Source: Brugia malayi (taxonomy: Eukaryota; Nematoda; Chromadorea; Rhabditida; Onchocercidae). From it: DNA of 64,000 bases. How positions within the stretch are numbered: position 1 is the first letter of the stretch; the number at the start of each line of letters is the position of its first letter. Below, piece after piece: positions 1-11,741 of this stretch. Below the pieces are notes generated by a model. The model was not told the DNA's origin. It was given only the letters and a program-made list of their open reading frames with translations, and did no database searches. The translations under genes and the position numbers were made by a program. The stretch is taken from positions 5,755,001-5,819,000 of the forward strand of contig NW_025062476.1 of NCBI RefSeq assembly GCF_000002995.4. Reading direction: 5' to 3'.

Positions 1-1266
1 ATGAAAACCTTCGCAAAAACTGCTTGTGCTTTGCCAGACATGCCATCGACAATAGTATGAACTTGTTTGCGTTTTTCTTTCTCTTCCAACTCTTTCATCT
101 TTCGATAATGATGGTATAGCTCCTGCAAAATCATGCTTTGTCTTTCTCTAGCAAAATTTTCAAGTTTTTTTTCAGTTAATTTTTCTACGCCTTACCTTTT
201 TGCTCCAGTAATCTGTCAATCGTTACGTTTAAACTTTACCTGTTACAAAACTTTACCTCACCTGATTTTTGCTGTCCAAACTCAAAACTAATTGGTCAAT
301 TTCGCTTTGTTTCTGTTGAAAGCTTTGATCTGGGTTTGATACGATTTTATAGAACTGCAATGCAAAATATTTTAAAATGTCCTCTCTTTCCTTATTTAAG
401 TTTAGTTTTGGAGAGATTTTCAGGTCAATGTCAGATTAATTTTTCAAATTTAAACTAAATAATTAAACAAACTGATATTCTCAACCAGTAAGAAATATGA
501 TCCGTGTGTAAATTCAATTAAAACTCACATTTTTTTTTATATCATCCGATGTTCTACGTAGGAAGTCGGGCAGATTAGGCATCACGTGAACTGAGATATC
601 GTAATCTTTTTCCTTTATTGTCGAAATGGAGTTCATGAAATTACTACTTTTTTCCATTTCCGCTCCATAACCATAGTATTCCTTCTGATTTGTAAGTAAG
701 GGAGGACTACTTGTTATCCAGGTCGGTTGGAATGGAAGATTTTGGAGGCTTGTCGTTGGAACCGTAAAAGCTCCTATGGAAAATGGCGGCTGAGCAGAAA
801 CTGGAAATGATATCGGATACAAATTTGGGTTGAATTTATATACCTGAAATTTCATTTGAGCTTCAACATTTCAAATGAATTTGTCTCTTGAACAATTTCA
901 GATTCGCTAAAGTTTTTATTTTGAAACCTAAGGTGGCAACATTTTTATCCTAATAATCATTGGTAAGTAAACTGCCAAACTTTTAAATATAAATAAGCTC
1001 ACTGGTATTGATATTTTCGGTTGCGATCGCAGATGATAAGGGAAGAGAACGGGATTTTCTGTTATCTGATGCTGGTGAGGTAATCGATATTGCCATTCTT
1101 GAAAATTGAACTGTGCACTAACTCTAATTGAATTCAGGTGAACTACTGATATCCATACAAACCACATTCGGAAAACACAAATGGTAGAAATTGGCTGTGA
1201 TTGCAGCAAAGCAACTGTTGTAGGAAATTTGAATATACCGAGAATGAAGTCAAGTATTGAACTCAT
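1..1266 (-). CDS. Unrecognised coiled-coil protein, runs off the left edge
   Basis: I do not recognise this gene. On the minus strand a first exon may start at the ATG at 1266 and end at a GTGAGC donor after 1004, although it may contain another intron near 1238. A second exon, about 843-529, has a TTTCAG acceptor and a GTGAGT donor, and both junctions are phase 0. It is rich in Pro, Phe and Tyr (for example NPNLYPISFP). A third coding block, about 435-265, reads DIDLKISPKLNLNKERED and ends in a GTGAGG donor. Below 240 the reading is charged and helical (LTEKKLENFARERQSM, then YHHYRKMKELEEKEKRKQ), typical of a coiled coil. Two frame problems are seen: one extra base before DIDLK, and an 11-base GTAAGGCGTAG segment at 195-185 that interrupts an otherwise continuous helix. 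The C-terminus lies outside the window. That it is coding is likely; function and exact structure are unknown. Confidence 0.45.
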
Positions 1267-2370
1267 TTTTCACTGGAGAACTTAAAAAAATGAACACACG
1301 TTTTCAATAAAGAGTGAAATAAAATCAGCTTGTACTACAGTAGGAGTTTAAAAAATGATTATGAAAAGAAAACAGGTCATTGTATGCTCTATTAACTGCT
1401 GCAGAGTTGAATATTTTTGAGCAGTGGATAAAACTGTCTGATTTGGAAGGGAAGGATAGTAATCGGAAATTATCCTATTTTCCGTTCTTTCATTCTCGAT
1501 AATTACATTGCAAAAAATTATTTTAAATAAATGAACTGAAATAAAATTAAATCAAAATTCAACATTTATAATCATACTTCATTTTTTCTTTGTACTTGAG
1601 TAATAATGACCTCAGGAAATGTTTAAAATGGAAGTATTTCAATGGTGTGATTAAATTTAAAAGCAACTAGTGGTTGTCGTTGAAGGTCATTCAGTAATTA
1701 GCTCTGATTACAGTGGAATTTTCTAACCTAATTGTGTTTTCTTCCAATAATTTTTTAATACTGCAAACTTAAAGGAATCGTTTGTAAATAAGTATTGGTA
1801 ATCTAACGAATTCATTAGCTGACCTTATTTGAAGCTTCCTAATAAAAAGTTTGAAAGAATAGATGGACGGTTAGCGTCAGTGATAATCCAGTGAGGGAAT
1901 TTTAAAAACAGCTTACTTCACAAACAGATACATTCCTTAAATTTCCATTTCTTCTTTATCATTGATTGTCATCTTAAAATTTCATTACTTCTCAACTCTC
2001 TGTTGGCAGTCAATGTTCAGAACATTTTTCATATTTTATGTAAAAGGTTCAATAAAATTTCTTCAACAAGCAAGGACACAGGGAATCTATTAAAAGCATT
2101 ATTTTGAAGATCATTTTGTTCTAGCTGCATATTATCATTTATTCTTCTCTTTAGCTTTGGTTAAGAGCCATTCTTTTCAAATCACTGGTATAAGTTAATC
2201 ATATTGTGATTTATTTCTTCGAAAATTTTTTACAATTTTTGAAACAGTTTGCATAATTCTGTATAAAATTAGTACTAGAATAAAATTAATATTTTTCTTC
2301 TAAAATACTTTTCATTTGATAGTGGAGTAAGCTGAACCTAAGCAAAATGGGTGAAAATTTTGAATTTAAG

Positions 2371-2581
2371 TTATAACCCAATATACTGGGTTATAATTTC
2401 AAGTTATAACCAATATATAGGCCACAATAATGAAAGTTTCACTGAAGCTTTGACAATAAATGGATCAATAAAATTAGCCTTGAAGCCCTCACTGTTGTGG
2501 CTTCAATTCATATATATATATATATTGTTAGTACATCTTTTGGAACAAAACTGTTCTATTTTGTTCCAAAAGATGTACTAA
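2371..2581. repeat. Cluster of inverted repeats
   Basis: Positions 2528-2550 and 2559-2581 are perfect reverse complements (23-base arms, 8-base loop CTGTTCTA). Further left, 2371-2380 (TTATAACCCA) and 2387-2396 (TGGGTTATAA) form a second hairpin with a 6-base loop, and part of it recurs directly at about 2403. A TA run lies between them. There is no open frame of note. It could be a small transposon remnant or a structured RNA. Confidence 0.85.
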
Positions 2582-3849
2582 TTATTCTTGTACTACAAAA
2601 TTCGGTATAATTTTCAATGTTTAGCATTTAGTTTTTTTAATTTCATCAAGAGAGACTTGATGGAAAATGCATTTTGTTAGGAAATGAGAAATAGTTTGCC
2701 AGCCATTATAACTGTCAAGTTTTGATTATCTGCCTATAGTTTGCTGCATTTGCAGGCAATGGAATTTGCGATTGATATGAATGATGGATTATGGCAGTTA
2801 TTTAGGGCAAATTCCCAATTTTCAGCACATAAAGGAGCAGCGTTGCAGGAATAGTTTGTCCCTTCATTATATGAGTTACTGTCATTAGTCTTTCGTCACA
2901 TTTTTAACATATGATGGATAGAAAATCTGAAAATTAAAATATTTGGCTTCTTAAGCAGTCACAATAACATGTTAGTATCTGAAAAGCTCACAGGTTCTGC
3001 AAGCATTTGTCGTCACTTTTTGATGCAAAAGATAAAGATATTAGGCTTCCATAATAACAAAAAGATAAGAAATGACGCTTGTCTACTAAGAAGAAACTAA
3101 GATTCAGAGCAAATACCATTCTACTGCATTATTTTTAGGTAAGATATTTATACTCACAATACTCATGCTCAGAACATTTATAATTTAGAAGAAGTCAAAA
3201 CCTGAATTGGAACAAAATCTAATCGTTAAGTATTATAACTTATTTAAACATTGACAAATAGAGCTATCTAATTCATTTTCTTAATGCCAGATCTTTTTTG
3301 TCAAAATTTCCAAATATTTAATCAAAATTCGTTTTATTCTAATACGAAAAATTTGAAATGCACCATTCCATTGTGTATTTAAATTACTATAACTTCTTTT
3401 TAAATGCAATGGGTGAAATGTAAAGGAAAACTGTTTGAATTCTGAGCAAAATGCAGTAAAATTGCAAGCAAACTATTACTTTGTCATAATCTCTGTAAAG
3501 AATGAACTTAATATTGTTAGTGTAACCTAACATTTTTGAGAAATTATAAATTCTTCTGGAATTTATGGAAAATGATAAGTGTTCTTTTTTTATTTCTTAC
3601 CGTTTTGTAATTTCATTTTGTTCACACTAATGTTACTAATAACGAAAACACACACAAAAAAAAAAAAAAAAAACGCACAAAGGGCTTAGCATTATGAATA
3701 AGCATTATGCAAGTGGAATTATTTTACTGACTAGTACATGTTCTTTACTCTTCATATTTTGAACAAACATTTTTAAACGCCTTGTAAAACTTCTTCATCG
3801 ATTCATTGACATTCCTTAACATTTCATCCATGCATATTTTTGCAATAGA

Positions 3850-3918
3850 GGAAATGCTTAATGCTAATTAGTCAACCATATTAAAGGAAATGCTTAATGC
3901 TAATTAGTCAACCATATT
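3850..3918. repeat. Tandem duplication, 33 bases, period 36
   Basis: The 33 bases at 3850-3882 (GGAAATGCTTAATGCTAATT...) recur exactly at 3886-3918, separated by AAA. It lies in non-coding DNA. Confidence 0.9.
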
Positions 3919-5992
3919 CACTCTTTGACTACATTTATTACTTTTTTAACTAGAAAAACCTTAATGCTGTGGTTGATCGTCTTTCCTTCAGCAGCAAACT
4001 ATGTAAAATGGAGAAGTTAAAATGATGTGCCTTAATTTTGATATTCGTTTATACTCCAGCATTTTATGCAACACCAAATTTATCAAAACTTTTAAAGCTT
4101 TTCATTATTTGCATAATTTCCTGGTAATATACCTTATCGACAATTTTCTAGTAGCGTCTTTTATTTTCAGCGTCATTACGTCTCAATTACGTCTACTATT
4201 ACATCTATCAGTACATCACAATCCCACGGTTGAAATAAACGATTCGAGACTGTTTGTGTCTTTCTCTTATTCAATATTAATTCATTAACAGAAATAATAA
4301 AGAATTTGATAATAAAGAAATAATACATCCTCAATACATCGTTATCTATATGAAGGTGATGTAAATCGAGATACCCAATTTTGTTAAATCAAAAATTTGG
4401 TAATTCAGCCTGGTACAAATTGAAATAGAACAGAATGGATTCTTATTTCTAGATTGCTTCCTTCTGAATTAAAACACCAGCAAAAACCAATCGTAAATGA
4501 TAGTATGATAACATAAAAATCGCATAAAAAAATGATGGCATAAGATCAAAGAAAATTTAATGAAACCGAGAACTTATAATATCTACTTGTACTTTTCACT
4601 AGCTCACCAATTTATCTCCAGCTGCTAACTGTTGTAAAATACTAAGATAAAAAGCTCTTGTTCGATTACCTATTAATTGGTATATCCTGAATGATAACTA
4701 CTTCATTCATTCCAATCTGATCAAATCGTATTTTGTTAGATCCATAAGTTTTTTTAAAGTTCATCCTGGAAAACAAAAAAAAACATGATTTATAAAAAGA
4801 GATAAAAAAGTGACTTTATGCTTAAAAACTGATTTTAAATTTCATGTTATTAGTTGGCTTCGGTGAAATAAGCTCACTTCATGTCATGGTAATGCAGAAA
4901 GCACTTGATTAATTTATCGTGTGGCATTAATAAGGAAACATTTCTCTGCCATAAGTCCTGGAATGTGTAATAATTTTGTTTCAAACATCTATTCGTTTTA
5001 CTAGCAATAGTAAGTTTCAGCCAACCTTCACAACAAACAATGAAGTTAAACTTAAAAAGATGAACGATAGACTATATGACTCAACAATATCATATACAAA
5101 GTGATCTGAAGAATGAGTCCTGGCGACCAGTTGAAACGCAAATCATTTTGGAGCTGTTCGTAGAAAATATTAATTATTAGTTTTTTAAATAAAGACAACT
5201 TTCCCTTCTCTGAATGCTTCAACTTTCTTCGACATAATTGCTGGACTAATTTCTTTAATTACTCCTGTCAATTCTGGTTAATAATGAATATTTGGCTATT
5301 ACTAATTAGTCGTCATTTGATTTTAGAATGATTTTTAGAAGAAGGCAAAAATATAATATGGTAACGATATTATTAACATTTAATACTATTTTGTGTACTT
5401 GCTAGTTTCACTTAATTTATACTTCTAAAGTCATTTGTTGTAAAAATCATAGGATTCAATTCTAAATAACTGAATACAATGATGACAACTTTTGAGCTGG
5501 AAAAAAAATTATTTTAACAAACAAAAAAGGTAACATATTGCGGTCAAATCTAGTTGAATGCCACTCACTGTTTTGACAAAATGTTACTTTAGGAAAAAAA
5601 GAAATTTATTTTTTACCAGGTAAATTTTGTCAGTTATAAGGTCGAAGATAGTTATTATCGCAAGTTCTTTAAAAGTTGACGGAAAAAGATATAAAGAAAT
5701 AAATTCTGCATTTTGCTAGCTTACTTCGTTGTCAACTCTAAAATTCTAAGGAATTTTTATCGCTGTTATTACTAGTGAATTACTAGTGAATTGTGGTGAA
5801 ATAAATCATCAAAAGCATTCGATTTATCCCTTACTCCATATTATTTCAAAGTTTCCTATCAAAGTGACCATGACGAATTGCTAAAAAAAGTAATCGGCAA
5901 GAGTTATCAAAATAAGTGATTTATGTCATTTTTTTCTTTTTTGATTCTTTTTAGTAATGAAATTGTGTACACTATAAAATAGCATCAAATTC

Positions 5993-8522
5993 TTAAGGAT
6001 AAATTCTTCGATAACGAATAAACGTGTGTTCTTGCATCCCATGCGTTAATGTTTCCATATCAAGACGTGCTTGCAAAGTGTTATTGTCCAGCAATGTCCA
6101 TTCTCGTATCGTCTGTAAGTAAAAACTGTACAAATAGGATATAGCATTTATGTGATATTGTGCATCAAAGAATCTAATAATTCATACTGGCACGAAGTGT
6201 TGGTTATTAAAGTCATGGTTAGATCAGCAAATTTTGATACTAGCGGCTGTCTAGATTCTCAAAAATTTTTTTTGATATTACGGAATTTCTACTATATGGA
6301 AAGTAGAAGCTTTTCAACTATGATGATTATAAGTCTGTTCCATTTAAATAATTGTTGCACGAAATGATTATTCTTTTAAACTCAAGAGCAGTTTTAAACA
6401 TCAACAGAAAGTTTTATAACTTTTAGGAATAGATTTAACTGAACTACCCTACTCATTAAATGTTTTGCTTGAGAATTTATTGCGTAATAAAAATGATTAG
6501 ATATAAAACTTGATAATATAAGAAAACTAGCTAAATGGAAAGGTGTTAGTGCAAGATACTGCAGGTGTTCTCTTCATATGGTCATGTGAAGGGACCAATT
6601 GCTTATAATTCTTATGGTTAATCTAACAAGAAAAGAAACAGTACAGTAAAGGAGAATGTTTAACTCTATTTTACTGTACTGTACTGTTTAGTGATAAACT
6701 TTTAGTGAAATGCCAAACCACTCTTCTTTTATAATAAGATCGCATATTTTTTCATCAGTTGGAAATTCCGTGCAAGAAATTTTGATTTTTAGGAAAAGTT
6801 ATAAAGTAAAATTTATATTGGATAAATGCAAATATATAATATGTGTGTGAGAAGCAAAAAAAATATCAAATGATAACAGGAGCAGATAACTACAACTTCT
6901 TGCCACGTTCAATTAAAGTGTTTCATATCAAATAAAGTTCAATTATTTAACAATTTTGAGAATAAAAGATTAAAAAGAATTAAGAACTTACTCTAAGAAC
7001 TGGTAGATCTCTGCTAAAGCTAATTCGTCCAATATCTTTCAAATGAAATTCAATTCGGTTTGGCTCTATGATTCCTTGCTCAACCGTTACAAAACATAAA
7101 ATTTTAATTCATGAAAATTAATTCTATATATACTTATACCTATACCTGTGTCTCCTTTCATGTTTATATCCTTTCATTTTTAATACTTATACCTGTGTCT
7201 CCTTTCATGTTTAACAAGCAAAAATGAAACTGATTATACTCATTTCAGTATTAAGCAAAAAGCATCAATGGGAACTTACCATTATTCATTACAGTAGTAA
7301 GTGAAGCAGTCCTTGTTTCAGGCTCCACTGCAATATAACCGTATTCGCTGTGCAATTCCTCATGACCCGATAGTCCCCATGCAAAGGCTCTAAATACAGT
7401 GCGGACAAGTGGGGAAAATCTCATCCAATTTTTGCTGCGATATTAATTTTGGTTCTGCCAGTAACGATATATAGTCAACTTTTGCCGGAAAATCTTTTAC
7501 TAAGATTCTAACTTAGAATCTTTGATTTCAGCTTCGTGAATAATATGTTACGTTGGTGCGTTACCAAGACGTCTGTGAAAATGAAACGATATTCGATTTT
7601 GCACAAAATTATTGCAACTTCCCACAAAACATTAAGAAAAACACTAAAAAACACCAAAAAAAAAAAGCTTACGTATATTTGAGCGCTTTCAATCCGGTCA
7701 TATGATCGTCAGAAATTGATATTTCGATTTGTTCGCCATATGTAAACGTAGGTATTGTTGGGAAAATCGCTTTTCCGCCATGTTCAGATCGCCAAATGCC
7801 AATTAACCATGCGATAGGTTGTAAATGAGAAGGAACATGGGAAATATCGAATTCTGTCAAAAAAGTGAAAAAACAAAACAAATCAATGAATACTGTGCAG
7901 AAGTTGCATGCCTTAAATGACCTTACAAATTTTCTCCTCGATAGAAAAATTTTCAAAGGATTCAAACTTGAGATAATGATGGAAATGTTTAATGAGAAAT
8001 ATTAACAAACCGATGCGATGAAAGAAGGATGAGCTGTAGAAGTTGTAGTTTTTATAAATTTAGCACTATTGGTTAAAAAATTTTGTTCAAATATTATTTA
8101 AAAAATTGGAATGCTATATTTTTTCTATGCACCTTAAGAATAATGGGGGGAAATGAAATGTTCCAAGGATTATTCATACTTCGTTCTAGCTTTTTTACGC
8201 AAAAACCGCATGATTTGGGACATGTTTTGATGATGTAATCAGTAGTTTGACATAGCGAAGCATATGACACAATCCAATCGCGGCAATTGTTATTCGAATC
8301 CTCACAATATTCACCTATATTTTTTCAAAAAATTTAAATCTTCATACCTGTTCCAATTTTAATCACAAATGAACCGAAAGGAAAAATGTACCGAAAGTAG
8401 TCATTGTCATTTCAAAACAAAGGAAACAATAAATTTAATCATTTCTATAAAATATGCTGACCTTTGAGAACATTGAGTAAGGTAGTAATACTGAAAGCCA
8501 AAAATAGCAAAACAGATTTCAT
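5993..8522 (-). CDS. Secreted nitrobindin-like (THAP4 haem-binding domain) protein
   Basis: Five exons: 8522-8462, 7853-7673, 7389-7280, 7089-6992 and 6112-5993, about 189 aa. Exon 1 encodes a signal peptide (MKSVLLFLAFSITTLLNVLK). The mature part follows the nitrobindin (THAP4 C-terminal, DUF1794) beta-barrel: HLQPIAWLIGIWRSEHGGK with the W-x-G-x-W start, IPTFTYGEQIEIS, then LHSEYGYIAVEPETRTASLT, VEQGIIEPNRIEFHLKD and the C-terminal GMQEHTFIRYRRI. The His in the last strand fits the haem iron ligand of the family. Known members bind ferric haem and react with nitric oxide or peroxynitrite, usually in the cytosol, so the signal peptide is notable. Phases fit at all junctions except the intron before 7089, whose 3' end reads TTTTG where TTTTAG is expected; one added A would restore both acceptor and frame. 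The start was chosen for the signal peptide and phase match. Confidence 0.88.
6638..6682. repeat. Inverted repeat in nitrobindin intron 4
   Basis: ACAGTACAGTAAA (6638-6650) and TTTACTGTACTGT (6670-6682) are perfect reverse complements with a 19-base spacer. The repeat lies inside the intron between 6991 and 6113. Confidence 0.8.
7131..7213. repeat. Imperfect tandem duplication in nitrobindin intron 3
   Basis: TATACCTGTGTCTCCTTTCA with its flank at 7141-7166 recurs at 7188-7213. The copies are about 47 bases apart and lie near the anomalous 3' splice site of this intron. Confidence 0.8.
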
Positions 8523-11500
8523 GTTTCGGGAAAGAGAGAAGCAGTGGGTTATGACAGGTCACCGTTTTCTTGTTGCAAAACATCTCTTTCAAATCTTTCA
8601 TCAGTAGGAAGGATGATGAATGTGACAGTGACAGTAATGACAAAGTGCCATAACCGGATTTCTAGAGTACTTTTCTCACTGCTATTTCTCACATCGCTTT
8701 GATAACGATAACGATAAGAAAAGCAATACAATGTATTCGTTTGATATCATCATCAGCTGATAGCCAAGGGATCAAGTTCTGAGATTATTAAGGTCAGCTT
8801 CCCTTTCCCTTATCATGCGAATGAAATGCCCTAGATAAGGTTTTCATAATCAAATAAAGTATTTGAGCAAAGAAGAGATGGAATCTAGAAAAACTTGTTT
8901 TGCAATTCCAACTTCCCTTCAAGTTCACTACACATTTTTTTAGATATGAAAATGTCTTCTATGATTAAAAATTGAAAATTTGTATTACTTCTCTTCTATT
9001 TGATTATGAAATTAACAAGGAGCTGTATGGGAAGCTATGATAAAGACATCTTCAGATATATTTAAATTTCCTAATGTTGTTTTTGTAGAATCTTCCAGAT
9101 TTTAAATTCTTTTAAAAATTGTTGAAGTAAATTGATTCTATAATTTATATTTTAAAAGAAATATTGTACTGGAAGTATTCATTTGAAAAAGAATATAAAG
9201 GATACAAAATAATTGCTGATAGTGCTTTCTAAAAAATAAAACGGTAGTAATTTTAAAAGCCCTATTTAGTAGGTTGTAAATTCTGACTTGATCCAGTTCC
9301 AGTAGTTGGCTTAGTGTCGATTATTTGGTTTTTGGAAGAACAGGATTTTTTAGTTTTTAACTGTTGTTTTTATGTTATTCATTCTAATTTCATAATTAAT
9401 CTGTGAATAATTTTTGTCAACAACAATTTGTTCTAGTTACAAATAACAGAAAATGATAGGAAGTAGTATAAAAATAACCTATGGATGTTAAGAGAGAGAA
9501 AGAGGAGAAATTGATTTAAGATTGAATTGGATGTCAACACACAATTATTTCCTGCTCGATAAGCTTTTTGATTAAAAAACAGGAAAACAGTTGCATTAAA
9601 TGACAAAGAGCTTTTCATTCTAAATGGTGGTTTTGAAGTTTATTCAACCCCTTGTAGGTCTATATGTCTTTTCCATAAGTTCTACTTACTTTGTCAGTTC
9701 CTTACTTTAAACTTTTCATCAGCAACCATTTTGTCACTTCATATATAAAGTTTAAATACACCAAAAATAAGTACGTTGTTGACATTTTTCGCTAGAAAAT
9801 CATTTTTATTTTTTCATTGTTAGCTTGATTAATCACTAAAAAAATTTTTTATTGTTGGTTTGATTAATTACTAACTACCATAATTATCGTAATTAGTTCA
9901 TATTTTCCGTATTTATTGGAAGTTCTTCACTTATTGAAAAGATTTATCGCGACATTATCAGCATTAACTGCCTAGCTATTATCAGAAATTCATTAATGAG
10001 TTTTGTTCCTTTCTATTTTCTTCAAGTTGACTAGTAGGCAGCGGAAAAGGGTAATATCATTTTGGTAAAATGATGATTGTAAATAGCATTGAAATTAATT
10101 GGGAAATTGGAAATAAACGGCAATAATGAATGGAATTGCTATCAAGCGAGAAGTAAGTAGTAGCAACGGTAATAATATAAAGGATTAAATATGAAATTGT
10201 TTGAATAAAGTATGAGCAATGAGGAAGGGAAAGAAAAAGCAAGCATTAGGTAGCACCTGTAATAAGGTATGATACTATAATGAAAATGCATCAGTTTGAC
10301 CTAATATTTTGAGAGGTAGAATCTCTCTCTCTCGCTTTTTCTCTCTTCCTGTCTCTTAATCTCGTCCCACTTTGGGAATGCAGAAATTTCAGTGCTTTCA
10401 GTAACGAGCAGTTACCGTATGCATTGTAAGCCAAATCAAAACTCATCCATTAAACAAGGAATTTAGAAAAAAAAGTGATAAATTGAGAGATTTTGTAATT
10501 TTGAACTTTTCAAAGAAATCGGACTATATACAATAACGATCGGAAGTAGTGGCCAGCAGTGAATAAAATCTAAATCTGGCTATAATAAATCAGTTAATGT
10601 TAACTTCCATGTATAGCCAACTGCAGATCAATGCGGAGCATTGAGGATTATTAGGCTTCCCTAAAGCATTTAAAGAAATGGCCGACTTCCGGTTCTTTTC
10701 CAAAAATCGATTTCCTTATGCAGTGTGAAGAAAATTCAGCATTCTTGGGACATGTTAGGCTTATTCAGTCTCCACCAATTAAGCCCATAAACTTCACACA
10801 GATACTCCATTTTTCACCTGTTTTTACTTTAAAGCTTTGTCCACATGTAATTTGATACTTGCAAATTATTTCTGTAAGTTACATTACATGTGATGCAATT
10901 GAAGTCTGATAGTCTTCAGACTACTTTCATGCTTAAAATATTGAGTGACCAACTTTTTTGTAAAGTTTGTAAGCTTAAACAATGTTTTAAAAACTTATTT
11001 TATGCAAAAAGTTGATTTCAGTTGGAAACTGACATACACATATAAATAGTTCCCAATGGGTTTATAACCGGAATACAAAACATGGGTTTTTATTTTCCAT
11101 GTTTGTAATATGTGCAGGTTCTTTTCACAACAATCTAAGAATCTTTTGCTTAATCACTCGAAACTCCACTCTAAAAAGGTACTTCGATGAAATGCAAACA
11201 GCTGGATCTGGTTGCTTTATGGATAGCTTCAAAAACTGCTTCTAGTTCTCCCTCATTCTACTGTTTTTCGTCATACCATTAATCATGAAAGAAATAGATG
11301 AATTTTCTGCTTCGTCCTTCTTTTCATTATTGACGAATAAACTTATTAAAGAATTATATTTTTAAGCTTAATTATATTTCCGTCGCTAAGTTTTAGTGAA
11401 CCGAAAATGCTAAATTTTATTATTGTTGATAAGAAGTTTTACGGCAAATAAAAATCTATTATTAAAAAAAGAATAAGATTAACAGTTTTCTCAGGAAAGT

Positions 11501-11741
11501 TATTATTGATCTTCTTATCACAAGATAATAAGACACTGAAATTGCTTGAAATGATGAATTGCTCTCAAAGAAAACTTGAAATGTTCATTTCATAATATTA
11601 GAACTAGTGACATTCAATATCCCGAAAAGGAAGGTAAAATGCGAAGTGTCAAAGATTTTTCAGGTAGAATTACGTACAAAAAGAATTTATTTTTATCTAG
11701 ACTCTAAACTAGTTTTTATTTTCCATAATAAATTTCAGCCA
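8523..11741. other. Intergenic region, divergent gene pair
   Basis: It separates the starts of the nitrobindin gene (-) and the doublecortin gene (+), so it should hold both promoters. Short open frames near 8549-8731, 9433-9618 and 10057-10242 show no family signal or splice continuity. A CT-rich stretch lies at about 10320-10370. I recognise no specific regulatory site. Confidence 0.5.
11731..11741 (+). promoter_or_regulatory. Possible trans-splice (spliced leader) acceptor
   Basis: A consensus 3' splice site, AATTTCAG, ends at 11738, three bases before the ATG at 11742. That spacing is typical of spliced-leader acceptors in nematodes. It could instead be a normal acceptor for an unseen 5' exon. 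Confidence 0.4.

Larger units (their letters stand above)
1267..5992. other. Gene-free region with small repeats
   Basis: No reading frame here resembles a protein family or joins others through plausible splice sites. It holds a perfect inverted repeat (2528-2581), a smaller one (2371-2396), a TA run just before 2525, a poly-A run near 3660 and a 36-base tandem duplication (3850-3918). It probably includes the upstream region of the gene at the left edge and the 3' flank of the nitrobindin gene. Confidence 0.5.

Noticed and set aside
2351..2581. 76-codon open frame on the plus strand
   Set aside because: It is made of the inverted repeats and the TA run, and the peptide has no family features.
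6721..6800. Minus-strand reading ISCTEFPTDEKICDL as a possible nitrobindin exon
   Set aside because: No acceptor precedes it, and the proper C-terminal exon at 6112-5993 joins exon 4 in phase without it.
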